Below are positions 26,326 through 35,530 of a stretch of 64,000 nt of DNA, in pieces. A program made the translations under genes and the position numbers. The notes below the pieces were generated by a model that saw nothing but the letters and a program-made list of their open reading frames with translations, was not told the origin of the DNA and ran no database searches. Every line of letters begins with the position of its first letter. Position 1 is the stretch's first letter. Location: contig JAFLEI010000013.1 in the NCBI GenBank assembly GCA_017301975.1, positions 97,751 through 161,750 on the forward strand, given 5' to 3'. Origin of the DNA: Verrucomicrobiota bacterium (GTDB lineage Bacteria > Verrucomicrobiota > Verrucomicrobiia > Verrucomicrobiales > Verrucomicrobiaceae).

Positions 26326-26558
26326 GTCTTGGGGGTCGCTGAGACTAAGCTGCTTCCACGCTGGGGCCAGTGATTTCTTGGTTTCTCAAAGATGAGGGGA
26401 TGGACCGGAGCCAGCCGGGGAGAACCTGCGGGTCGGTTGAGAAGGGGGGCTGTTTGTTGAAGATAATACGAAGCTTGCTTAACAGGAAGAGTGAGGTGCT
26501 TGTCATGCCGGGGGCCAAATGACGAAATCCGAGCTTTTTCGCCGCAAAGGCGTGCAGG

Positions 26559-26586
26559 TTGACAGTCCAATCCGCAGCTCTATTGA
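26559..26586 (+). promoter_or_regulatory. Promoter of the giant autotransporter-like gene
   Basis: TTGACA at 26559-26564, a 16-nt spacer, then TATTGA at 26581-26586. Transcription would begin near 26593, only about 9 nt before the ATG at 26602, and there is no Shine-Dalgarno sequence. That would make a leaderless or near-leaderless message. Confidence 0.5.
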
Positions 26587-26601
26587 ACTCAAACCAACCC
26601 T

Positions 26602-29600
26602 ATGATTCGCGACTCAGCGCCCCCCCTCAGCGCTCGGCAGCGTGATCTCCGCACCTATTTGCTCTGCCTGCTGGCCGCGTGGCTGGCATGCCCTCTAAAT
26701 GCGACGGATTTCACCTGGACGGGTACCACCAGTTCGGACTTTGCTGTCGGTTCAAACTGGACGGGAGGTGTCGCTCCTTCACCCACCGGCGGAGATGTGG
26801 CGTCTCCGGTCCCTTGGAGGATCTCTGTGGGGGGCACGAACACTCTGGTTTACTCTGCGGCCCAAGGGCACACCGTGCTGAGCGGCGGCGGCAGCAACCG
26901 CGCACTCTTCATCGCGAATGGCACCAACGGTTCGATGTCGATCACCGGCGGCATTTTTGAAAGCACCAGCTCTGCCGCTGATGGGATGGTCAACGGGCCC
27001 AATGCGGTGGGTCTGCTCAGCATCGACGGCGGCACCTACCGAAAGACCACCGGCACTGGCGCGCAGTCCACCTTTGCCTTGTTCTACGGCGGCACGGGCA
27101 ATGCTCAGGCGACGCTCGACATCAACAGCGGCTCCTTTGAAGTGACGACTCTGGATCTGCAAAACAATGTCGGGAGTTCCACCCAGGCTGCCGGAGTCTA
27201 TGAATCGGTGGTCAATCTCGATGGCGGCACCCTGTCCGTGGGCACCATCCTACGCAGTGTGACCTCGGCTGGCATCGATGCAGTCCTGAACTTCAATGGC
27301 GGCACCCTCCAGGCCCGGCAGGACAGCACCACATTCCTGGCAAACCTCGGCCAGTTCACCGCGAACGTGCAGGCCGGTGGTGCGGTGGTCGATACTCAGA
27401 CCTTCAGCGTGACCATCGCTGCGCCGCTGGTGCATGACACCGCGCTGGGTGGCACCTTGGATGGTGGACTGACGAAAGTGGGTGCTGGTACGTTGACCGT
27501 CTCAGCAGCCAGTACCTACACCGGTGGTACCTTCATCAAAAACGGCACGCTTGCCCTGGGTGGCGGCAACGACCGCCTGCCCACCGGAACCATCGTGACT
27601 TTGGGGGACGGCATCACCAATGACAGCGCTGTGCTGAAGCTCAATTCGAGCAGCCAGACACTCGCCGGACTGCTCACGGCGGGAACGGGCACCGGCAACA
27701 GTGTCGTCAATGGCAGCGCCACCGCCGCCACGCTCACCCTCAGCGTCGGCGGATCGAACATCTTTGGCGGAGTTCTGGGTGGAGCGGGTATCAATGAAAA
27801 TAACTTCGGTCTGACGAAAACAGGCGCTGGCGTGCTCACGCTTTCCGCCACCAATACCTACACCGGGGCGACGACCATTCTGGCCGGCACGCTCCAGGCT
27901 GGCGCGGCGGGTGGGGGCTCAGTATTCGGCTTGAATTCAGCCATCACTCTGGCGGATGCAGCGGGCGTCGTGCTTGACTTGAACGGCTTCAATCAAACCG
28001 TGGGCTCGCTAGCGGGTGGAGGCAGCACGGGCGGGCAGGTGACCTTGGGCAGTGCCACGCTGACCCTGGGCGGGAACAATGCCAGCACCACGTTTGCGGG
28101 CATCATCAGCGGCGCTGGCGGTGCTTTGATCAAGACCGGCACAGGCACCCTCACTCTTTCAGGCGCAAACACCTACACAGGGCTCACCACGGTGAGTGCG
28201 GGTTTCCTTTTGGTGGGCGGCAATACCGCGCTGGGTGGCACCACCGGCGGTACGAGCGTGGCCACAGGCGCTTCACTGGTGCTGGCCAATGGCGTCAAGG
28301 TGACAGGAGAGACCGTGGGCATCTCCGGCAGCGGTGGCAACAGCATGGGGGCTTTGCAAGCCGCCGCCGGCGGGGCGGCGGAATGGGCCGGCGTGGTGAC
28401 CATCGAGGGTGGCGGCACGCGGCTGGGCGCGCAGGCCGGCGGCGTCTTGACCGTGAGTGGGGGCATTCAAAATGGTGCCGCAAATAATCTGGCCATCTCC
28501 GGTGAGGCTGGCACGGGCACGGTGCTCATCAGCGGCTCGGGCAACACCTACACGGGCATCACGCAGATCATTCGTGGCATTTTGAAACTGGGCTCCTCCA
28601 ATGCCCTGCCGACGGCCACCGTCCTGGATGTGGACTCCCTTGGATCCGCCGGAGTGAACGATGACGCGACTTTTGACTTGAACGGATTCAATCAAACAAT
28701 CGCCGTGCTGCAGCGCACTGGTGCGGGTTTTGGCACCGGCAGCAGCTACATCACCAACAGCAGCACCACGGGTGCAACGCTTACCGTTTCATCCACCAGC
28801 ATCACCACCTACAGTGGCGTCATTCAGGATGGCCTGGGGGCGGTGAATCTGGCGCTGAACGGTGGCGGCAGTCTGACACTCGCGGGTGCCAACACCTACT
28901 CCGGCCTCACGACTCTGTCGGGATCGAACACCTCTCTCGTTGTCGCAGGCAACACCGCTCTGGGTGGGACGGCAGGTGGCACGACGGTCGGCATCGGTTC
29001 GCGTGTGGTGCTCGCAAATGGTGTCACCGTGACGGGTGAGACCATCACCATCACAGACAATGGTGGAAACAACAACGGTGCGCTGCAAACCGCCGCCGGT
29101 GCCACGGCAGAGTGGGCCGGAAACATCATCGTCACTGGGGGCGGTGCCCGTCTTGGCGGCGGCGTCGGCGGCACGCTGATTGTTTCCGGCGTCATCAGCG
29201 GGAGTTCAACGATTCTCTTCAGCCGTGCGGACAACTCCACCACGATTTTAAATGCCGTAAACACCTACACCGGGGACACGCAGTTGTTCAGCAACGGCTC
29301 GGCCACCGGTTCCTCGCTCATCATCGGCGTGGATAATGCAATCAATGCCGCCAGCCGTTTGTCCGTCATCGGCACCGCTGCCACGAAGCCCATCACCCTC
29401 GATCTCAATGGCCATGTACTTACGCTGCGTGGCCTCGATACCTCCGTCAATCATGACACCGGCGCCGTGTTGTCCCTGGCCAACAATGCGGCCGCCACGG
29501 CCTCCACGCTCACGATTTCCGATCCAGCAGCGAACACGACCTATTTCACCGGCTCCTTGAAGGATGGCACCAGCGGCACTGGCGGGCTGTCGCTGGTGAA

Positions 29601-31809
29601 GGGCGGAATCAGCACTCAGGTGCTCATCGGGGTGAACACCTACACCGGCTCCACCACGGTGAACTCCGGCACCCTTCAGGTCGGTGGCGCAATAGCCACC
29701 TACGGTGCCAGCGGTTCATTGGCCTCCACCAGCTTCATCTTGAACGGTGGCTTCCTCACCATCGACAACACCGGCGCCGCCAACAACAGCAGCAACCGGC
29801 TGGCCGATGCGGCCGATTTCGCCTTCAAAGGCGGCTCTTTCATCTACAAAGGCTCTGATCAAGCCGCGACAAACTCCACCGAGACCATTCACAATCTCAC
29901 CCTGAATTCAGGGCTGAAAACGCTCAGCGTGATCTTCGGCGGCACCAATACAGCGACGCTGAATGCCAACCAGATCACGCGTCCGGCGCAGGGCGGCCTG
30001 CTTCTGGTCAATGGCGTGAATCTCGGCATGGACTCGCTCAGCACCGCCAGCGTGGCGCGCGTCTTTTTCACGGTCGTTCCGGACTTGGTGGGTGGCACGG
30101 ATGCGCTTTCCACAGGCATCAATGCCGCGGCGAAGAACACCCGGATCGTGCCCTACCTGCTCGGTGCGGCCACCGTGACGTCTGGCGGAGTGGGCACAGC
30201 CAGCACCACTCCCAACACTTTCATGACTTACAATGCCACGACCGGGCTCCGTCCGCTGAACCCCACGGATGAGTTCACGCAAAACGCCATCATGGCCGGG
30301 AACAACACCCGCCTCACCACAGACACCACCGTCAGCACCACAACGGCGATCAACTCGCTCATTCTCGACGGTGCCAGTGCCACGATTTCGAGCGGACAAA
30401 AACTGACGGTGAGCAGCGGCGCCATCTTGTTCGTATCGGGCAATGGTGTGGGAATCAATGGCGGCACTCTCGACTTTGGCACGCGGGAAGGCTTGATCAC
30501 GATCAATTCCATAGGTAACACCTTCATCAGTTCCGTGGTCACAGGCAGCGCGGGCGTCAGTTATTATGGAACCGGCACCTTGGTGCTGGCAACCCAGCAG
30601 AACACCTACACGGGTGACACGATGCTCCAGGTCGCGCTGGTGATTCCACAGTCCAGTTCCTCCGGTCCGGCCGGCGCGCCCACGGGCGGTCCGTTCGGGC
30701 AGGGGACCGTGATCTTCAATGGCTCCGCCATCCGCGCCACAACGTCCTCTGCCATCACCATCGGCAACAACATTCAGCTCAGTGCAGACACCACGGTGGT
30801 CAGCAGCGGCACGGCCAGCCTTGACAAGGTGCTGACATTCACCGGCAACGTGACACTGGCGGGAGGCACACGCACGCTCACTCAAAATTCGGGTGCCAAT
30901 ACGGTCTTTTCCGGTGCCATCGGCGACGGCGGCAACAATCTCGGCCTGACTATCGCCGGCAGCGGCCCCAGTGCCGTGGTGCTTTCAGGCACCAGCACCT
31001 ACACTGGCGCCACCCAGGTGAATGGCAGCACTTTGCAGGTGGGCAGCAACGGCACCGGCACCTCCGGCACTGGTGCCGTGACCGTCGCCAGCGGTGCCAC
31101 GCTCGCTGGCTCTGGTGTGGTACAGGGGGCGACAATGATGAACGCAGGATCGGTGCTTCAGCCAGGTGATGTGACAACAGGTGGCACCACAAGCACAACG
31201 GTGACCAGCAACAACACCCTCACCTTCACGGCGGCAAATACAGCCCTCACCGTGAATGACGGGGCGCAGATTCAACTCGGCATCTCCAGTCCAACGCTCA
31301 CATCCAACGTGGTCTCTTTCTCGAACGGACTCTTCCACTACAACGGCCATGACTACAGCAGTGCGCTCTCCCTGTTCAGCAGTGAGTCGGGCGCTCTCAC
31401 CACCTGGAACACCGCGCCCGGCAGCGCCGGCAATCACGACTTCATCAAACTCACCGACGCCACGGGAACCCTGAGCATCGGCGATCGTGCCGGTGCGGCA
31501 TGGGGGCTGGGCTCGGTGGTGGTAAATTCCAGTCTTGGCGGTTCCGTGGCCCTCGGACAGGTGTTCAATTTGATCGACTGGAATGGCGCTGCGATCACCG
31601 GACACTTTGACGTGGGCGGAATGACCTTTGTGGACGCCAGCGGCAATGCCATTGCCGGAGATCTCGATCTGGCCGCCCTCGGTGCCGGTTTCGGCTGGGA
31701 TGTCAGCGCCTTTCAGACCTACGGCATCATCGTCGTGGTCCCCGAGCCCGGCCGCGCCTGCCTGCTCCTCCTCGGCCTTCTGGGGTTGGCCTTGCGTCGG
31801 CGGCGCTGA
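26602..31809 (+). CDS. Giant autotransporter-associated beta-strand repeat protein with PEP-CTERM tail
   Basis: 1735 residues. The N-terminus (about 20-32) has a hydrophobic signal (LLCLLAAWLACPLNA). Gly/Thr/Ser/Asn-rich beta-helix sequence follows, with at least nine copies of the repeat type LTKTGAGVLTLSATNTYTGA near residues 290, 404, 510, 645, 757, 887, 1005, 1325 and 1453. Residues about 530-625 are duplicated at about 770-865. The C-terminus is VVVPEPGRACLLLLGLLGLALRRRR: a PEP motif, a hydrophobic segment and Arg cluster, i.e. a PEP-CTERM sorting signal. An exosortase should cut it; none is in the window. It is a probable surface or matrix protein. Confidence 0.9.
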   Translation: MIRDSAPPLSARQRDLRTYLLCLLAAWLACPLNATDFTWTGTTSSDFAVGSNWTGGVAPSPTGGDVASPVPWRISVGGTNTLVYSAAQGHTVLSGGGSNRALFIANGTNGSMSITGGIFESTSSAADGMVNGPNAVGLLSIDGGTYRKTTGTGAQSTFALFYGGTGNAQATLDINSGSFEVTTLDLQNNVGSSTQAAGVYESVVNLDGGTLSVGTILRSVTSAGIDAVLNFNGGTLQARQDSTTFLANLGQFTANVQAGGAVVDTQTFSVTIAAPLVHDTALGGTLDGGLTKVGAGTLTVSAASTYTGGTFIKNGTLALGGGNDRLPTGTIVTLGDGITNDSAVLKLNSSSQTLAGLLTAGTGTGNSVVNGSATAATLTLSVGGSNIFGGVLGGAGINENNFGLTKTGAGVLTLSATNTYTGATTILAGTLQAGAAGGGSVFGLNSAITLADAAGVVLDLNGFNQTVGSLAGGGSTGGQVTLGSATLTLGGNNASTTFAGIISGAGGALIKTGTGTLTLSGANTYTGLTTVSAGFLLVGGNTALGGTTGGTSVATGASLVLANGVKVTGETVGISGSGGNSMGALQAAAGGAAEWAGVVTIEGGGTRLGAQAGGVLTVSGGIQNGAANNLAISGEAGTGTVLISGSGNTYTGITQIIRGILKLGSSNALPTATVLDVDSLGSAGVNDDATFDLNGFNQTIAVLQRTGAGFGTGSSYITNSSTTGATLTVSSTSITTYSGVIQDGLGAVNLALNGGGSLTLAGANTYSGLTTLSGSNTSLVVAGNTALGGTAGGTTVGIGSRVVLANGVTVTGETITITDNGGNNNGALQTAAGATAEWAGNIIVTGGGARLGGGVGGTLIVSGVISGSSTILFSRADNSTTILNAVNTYTGDTQLFSNGSATGSSLIIGVDNAINAASRLSVIGTAATKPITLDLNGHVLTLRGLDTSVNHDTGAVLSLANNAAATASTLTISDPAANTTYFTGSLKDGTSGTGGLSLVKGGISTQVLIGVNTYTGSTTVNSGTLQVGGAIATYGASGSLASTSFILNGGFLTIDNTGAANNSSNRLADAADFAFKGGSFIYKGSDQAATNSTETIHNLTLNSGLKTLSVIFGGTNTATLNANQITRPAQGGLLLVNGVNLGMDSLSTASVARVFFTVVPDLVGGTDALSTGINAAAKNTRIVPYLLGAATVTSGGVGTASTTPNTFMTYNATTGLRPLNPTDEFTQNAIMAGNNTRLTTDTTVSTTTAINSLILDGASATISSGQKLTVSSGAILFVSGNGVGINGGTLDFGTREGLITINSIGNTFISSVVTGSAGVSYYGTGTLVLATQQNTYTGDTMLQVALVIPQSSSSGPAGAPTGGPFGQGTVIFNGSAIRATTSSAITIGNNIQLSADTTVVSSGTASLDKVLTFTGNVTLAGGTRTLTQNSGANTVFSGAIGDGGNNLGLTIAGSGPSAVVLSGTSTYTGATQVNGSTLQVGSNGTGTSGTGAVTVASGATLAGSGVVQGATMMNAGSVLQPGDVTTGGTTSTTVTSNNTLTFTAANTALTVNDGAQIQLGISSPTLTSNVVSFSNGLFHYNGHDYSSALSLFSSESGALTTWNTAPGSAGNHDFIKLTDATGTLSIGDRAGAAWGLGSVVVNSSLGGSVALGQVFNLIDWNGAAITGHFDVGGMTFVDASGNAIAGDLDLAALGAGFGWDVSAFQTYGIIVVVPEPGRACLLLLGLLGLALRRRR

Positions 31810-31875
31810 TCTGATTCGTGCGCCGCCGAAGGTTGTCAGCTTGCAACGTGACGGCGGGCGGACTATCGACGCAGG

Positions 31876-33195
31876 ATGAAGCTCCCGCCCCACCTGCTCG
31901 ACGAAATCATCCTCTCACTCGGAGAGGTGTTTGTGGGCAAACGGTATGCAGACAAAGTCATCGAGTTCACCTTCAAGCGTCACCGCAAGTGGGGCAGCCG
32001 GGACCGGCGCATCTTCGCGGAGTCCATCTATGAATGCGTGCGCTGGTGGCGCTGGTTCTGGTATCTGGCCGGACTTCCGGACGAAGAGCACACGCAGCCG
32101 GAAAACATCACCCCGGAGCGCCTGTGGCGAGTATGGGCCGCCTACTGGATCGTCAACGGACGGGATCTGCCCAAGGACGAAGCCGCACCGCAGGTGAACC
32201 CCGCAGACATTTTAAAGCGTGCCAAAGAGGGCGCATCGCCCGCCATCCGCTCGGCCATCCCCGACTGGCTGGAAGCCCGCGGCACCCGCGAGCTCGGTGC
32301 CGCATGGCCCTCCCTGCGCGAGTCCCTGAATCAACCTGCCGATGTGTTCATGCGCGTGAACACGCTCAAAAACGACCGCCGCTCCCTGCGCGAACGCCTG
32401 GGCCAGGAAGGTTATGAAACCGAGGCCGTGGATCAGGTGCCCAGCGCTCTGCGCCTGAAACAGCGAGCCAACCTGTTTGGCACCGACTCCTACAAAGCCG
32501 GCCTGTTCGAGGTGCAGGATGCCGCCTCCCAGCTCATCGCGCCCTTTTTGCAGCCAGAACCCGGCATGCGGGTCATCGATGCCTGCGCCGGTGGCGGCGG
32601 CAAAGCGCTGCACCTCGCGGCCCTCATGCGCAACAAGGGCCGTCTGCTGGCGCTGGACGTGCATGCCTGGAAGCTGGCCGAGCTGCGCAAGCGCGCCTCG
32701 CGCGCCGGCGTGGACATCATCGAAGCGCGCGAGATCGAAGGCTCGAAGACCGTGAAACGCCTCGCGCAAAAAGCAGACCGCGTTCTGCTCGACGTTCCAT
32801 GCTCCGGCATGGGCGTGCTGCGCCGCAATCCGGACGCGAAATGGAAACTCAGCGATGCCGAGATCGACCGTCTCATCGCCCTCCAGGCCGAGATTCTCGA
32901 AAGCTACAGCCGCATGGTCGCCCCCGGCGGCAAGCTCGTCTATGCCACCTGCAGCATCCTGCCCAGCGAAAACGAACTCCAGGTGCAGGCCTTCCTCGCC
33001 AAACACGGCGCCGACTGGACCCTCGAAGAAGAACTCCACCGCACCCCCGAAACCGGCGCCTTCGACGGCTTCTATGCAGCGAGGCTGATGAGAAAAGCTG
33101 CAGCTCCACCAACTGACGAAGCCAGCCCGGTGACTGACGAAGTCAAAACGCCGGCTGACGAAGCCGAAACGACCGCTGCATCGGGATCAAACTGA
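31876..33195 (+). CDS. rsmB: RsmB/NOL1/NOP2-type rRNA cytosine-C5 methyltransferase
   Basis: 439 residues. SAM-binding part: VIDACAGGGGKALHLAALMRNKG. The two catalytic cysteines are C309 in DVPCSGMGVLRRNPD and C359 in YATCSILPSENE, as in RNA m5C methyltransferases. KWKLSDAEIDRL and ALQAEILESYSRMVAPGGKLVYATC confirm the family. The N-terminal region resembles a NusB-like helical part. The exact target base (RsmB-type C967 of 16S rRNA) is likely but not proven. The last about 30 residues are acidic and repetitive (TDEA-rich). Confidence 0.85.
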   Translation: MKLPPHLLDEIILSLGEVFVGKRYADKVIEFTFKRHRKWGSRDRRIFAESIYECVRWWRWFWYLAGLPDEEHTQPENITPERLWRVWAAYWIVNGRDLPKDEAAPQVNPADILKRAKEGASPAIRSAIPDWLEARGTRELGAAWPSLRESLNQPADVFMRVNTLKNDRRSLRERLGQEGYETEAVDQVPSALRLKQRANLFGTDSYKAGLFEVQDAASQLIAPFLQPEPGMRVIDACAGGGGKALHLAALMRNKGRLLALDVHAWKLAELRKRASRAGVDIIEAREIEGSKTVKRLAQKADRVLLDVPCSGMGVLRRNPDAKWKLSDAEIDRLIALQAEILESYSRMVAPGGKLVYATCSILPSENELQVQAFLAKHGADWTLEEELHRTPETGAFDGFYAARLMRKAAAPPTDEASPVTDEVKTPADEAETTAASGSN

Positions 33196-33217
33196 AACAG
33201 CATGGCCAGCCCTGCGC

Positions 33218-33245
33218 GAAGTGGTCCGCACGTTCCATGTGCGGT
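33218..33245 (+). repeat. Dispersed palindromic element, copy 1
   Basis: GAAGTGGTCCGCAC at 33218-33231 is followed by a 7-nt loop and GTGCGG, a 6-bp stem. The same 14-base lead followed by an inverted repeat occurs at 60170-60200. Both copies lie shortly after the stop codon of a plus-strand gene. Confidence 0.5.
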
Positions 33246-33351
33246 TTGGGCGCCGCCCTACCCGGAGTGTGAGGCACCCTGCGAATGCCGAAAAAAGCGC
33301 GAATGTCGAAACTCTTCCGAGCTTAGATACTCATTCCGGTTTCGTCATTTT

Positions 33352-33579
33352 CTAATGACACCCACACCCAGTCCCGCAGGAGCCACCGCCGCCTGAAGCC
33401 TGCGCTCCGCCGCTGCCCCCACCCATCATTCCCGTGCCACCAATCGGCACGCGACGGACCGGCTGCCCGCTGTCCGGATGCTGAGTGAGCGCGGCGTCCT
33501 TCATGCTCTGACGAATCTCAAAGCGCTTGGCGGGTTCGCCTTCAAACTGGGGGATGGTTTCGTAAACGTAGGTGGGCAT
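33352..33579 (-). CDS. Small FmdB-like protein with Cys-rich C-terminus
   Basis: 75 residues. MPTYVYETIP...FEIRQSMKDAALTQHPDSGQPVRRVPIGG follows the order of FmdB/zinc-ribbon regulatory proteins. The usual N-terminal CxxC pairs are absent. Instead the end is Gly-rich and finishes CGTGCGCH, with three cysteines and a histidine. Such versions are, to my knowledge, common in Verrucomicrobia and Planctomycetes; function unknown, possibly metal binding. Confidence 0.72.
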   Translation of the reverse strand: MPTYVYETIPQFEGEPAKRFEIRQSMKDAALTQHPDSGQPVRRVPIGGTGMMGGGSGGAQASGGGGSCGTGCGCH

Positions 33580-33696
33580 GATCAGAAATGACGAATGTTC
33601 GCAGCACGAATGCCGAATGCCCGGCGCAGTGCAAGGCAGGAAATAAAAACGGCGTCCCGGTAAGGGGACGCCGCGTGGGAGTGTAAAAGAGCTGGA

Positions 33697-35271
33697 TCAG
33701 GCTTTCCCAGCCATCTCTTCCTCAATGGTCAGAGGCTTGTAGCCGCCGATGGACTTGAAGTAAGCCAGAAGGAGAAGGTAGATCACGGCCATTGTGCCGG
33801 GGATGTAGGAGTCAAACTTCAGAGTCTTGCGGTCGCCCTGCTGGTCGGCCAGCACCACTTCCTTCTGCTCAGGAGTCTTTTCCTTGGCTTCCTTGGCTTC
33901 GGAGAGCTTCTTGCCATCGAGACCGATGGCAGCGGTCGCTTCCAGATTGAGGAACTTGCTCGGAGCTTCAGCCTTGTAGGTTTCGTACAAGGCGGGGTTG
34001 GAGGCCTTCAGGGACTCACCAGCGAAGCGGTCCTTCGTGTAGCCGAGGCCGGGGCCGCCGATGATCCCTGCGGAGAGCATGCCGATGCCGCCCATGATGG
34101 AGATGGCCACAGCCCCCGTGCTCGGGAAGCGGTCAGAGGCGACGGCCAGCATCGTGGGCCAGAAGAAGGTCTTGCCGAAGGCATAGACGCCCAGGGCGAC
34201 GAGCGCCGTGGTGAAGGTGTTCATGCCGGAGGCCAGCGTGAGGCCGCCACAGGCGAGGGCTGCGCAGACGCAAAGCAGGCCGACGGGGGAAAGCTTGAGT
34301 GTCTTTTCGATCCAGTGGGCGCAGAAACGCAGGCCGAACATGATGGCGGAGGTCCAGAGGAAGAGAGCCTTGCCTTGCTCAGGGGTGAACAGGTTGCCGG
34401 TGATGTTCTGGATCCAGCCGTCCGTGCCGAGTTCGACCGCCCCGACGAGGGCGTGAGTCACGAAGAGAACGAAAAGCACAAGCGATCCAAGCGAGAACTT
34501 GGTAAGCACACCCACGGCGATCAGCACAATGCCGCCCGTGGCGTAGCCGAGGTTCTTGGCCAGAGCAGGCTCAACGCTGAGCACGTCCTTGAAGAAGCCT
34601 TCCGCAAAGAAGGAAAGGAGGAAGCAGGCCACGGCACCGCCGAGGATGCCGACGTCCTTGAGCATGTTGCCAAAGCTGACGCCCTTGGCCGCAGCGGCGG
34701 ACTGCGGGAACTTCTGGCCCATGAACATGAGACCATAGATCACGGTCGGGATGAGATAGAGCGCGAGCTGGATGCGCCAGTTGATCTCCAATTTGTCGTC
34801 AAGGAACCAGCCGATGATCACACCGATCACCATCCCGGCAGGCCAGGAGGCGTGCAGGATGTTGAGGTAATGCGTGCGGTTTTCCGGGAACAGTGTGGCG
34901 ACCAGCGGATTGGCCACGGCTTCCAGAGTGCCATTCGCGAACGCGAAGATGAACATGCCGAGGGAGAGAACCATGAAGGCGCTGCTGCCGCTGGCGGTGA
35001 AGGTGACGAGCGCTGAGACGATGTGCAGAAGGAAGGCCACCACGACGAGCTTGCCGTATCCGATCTTGTCCACCACGACACCGCCGAGGATGATGCCGAA
35101 GCAGAATCCATTGAAGCCCATGCCCCCGATGGCACCGAGCTGAGCCCCGGTGAACCCGAACTCCTTCGCCCAGTTGTCAAAGATGCCGCCACGGATGGCG
35201 AAGCCGACGCCGGCCGCGAGAATGGCCATGAAGCCGGCCCAGAGAAGTCTCATTCGATTGTTTTCGCTCAT
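33697..35271 (-). CDS. MFS permease, FucP-like sugar transporter group
   Basis: 524 residues with about 12 membrane segments. [34 protein letters not shown] resembles the FucP/sugar-proton symporter group, and [14 protein letters not shown] is an MFS loop motif. A charged insert of about 75 residues (roughly 420-500) lies between the last helices. It probably moves a sugar or a related metabolite across the inner membrane. The next gene upstream (35531-37072) is a paralogue with the same insert, so the pair arose by duplication. A perfect palindrome lies 93 nt upstream of its start. Confidence 0.85.
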   Translation of the reverse strand: MSENNRMRLLWAGFMAILAAGVGFAIRGGIFDNWAKEFGFTGAQLGAIGGMGFNGFCFGIILGGVVVDKIGYGKLVVVAFLLHIVSALVTFTASGSSAFMVLSLGMFIFAFANGTLEAVANPLVATLFPENRTHYLNILHASWPAGMVIGVIIGWFLDDKLEINWRIQLALYLIPTVIYGLMFMGQKFPQSAAAAKGVSFGNMLKDVGILGGAVACFLLSFFAEGFFKDVLSVEPALAKNLGYATGGIVLIAVGVLTKFSLGSLVLFVLFVTHALVGAVELGTDGWIQNITGNLFTPEQGKALFLWTSAIMFGLRFCAHWIEKTLKLSPVGLLCVCAALACGGLTLASGMNTFTTALVALGVYAFGKTFFWPTMLAVASDRFPSTGAVAISIMGGIGMLSAGIIGGPGLGYTKDRFAGESLKASNPALYETYKAEAPSKFLNLEATAAIGLDGKKLSEAKEAKEKTPEQKEVVLADQQGDRKTLKFDSYIPGTMAVIYLLLLAYFKSIGGYKPLTIEEEMAGKA

Positions 35272-35363
35272 AGAGGAGGGAGTGGAGTGTGTGTTGGTTG
35301 GAGTGATGGTTGCGGGAACGGGCGTGTTTTAGGTGCCACGCCTCTGAGCGACAAGGAAAAAGT

Positions 35364-35381
35364 GTTCTCAAGGTTGAGAAC
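35364..35381. promoter_or_regulatory. Palindromic operator candidate upstream of the MFS gene
   Basis: GTTCTCAA-GG-TTGAGAAC is a perfect 8-bp inverted repeat with a 2-nt centre. It is framed by CTGAGCG at 35344 and its inverse CGCTCAG at 35391; another CTGAGCG is at 35437. It lies in the 259-nt gap between the two MFS genes, which holds no gene of its own. Confidence 0.5.
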
Positions 35382-35530
35382 TTGCCAGAACGCTCAGCGG
35401 GGAATGACCGCAAGTCGCGTCCAGAAAAAGACCTTTGCTCTGAGCGCTTTCGGGCGGGCGAGCCTGTTATCGCTGCGAAGCTTCTTGATCTTGCAGCGAA
35501 TGTAGGGGGCTCTGTTTCCGACGCTTGGGA

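Noticed and set aside
27400..31100. Regular short repeats that might suggest a CRISPR array
   Set aside because: They are coding repeats of the NTYTG type in a 1735-residue protein; spacing and sequence vary and frame is kept.
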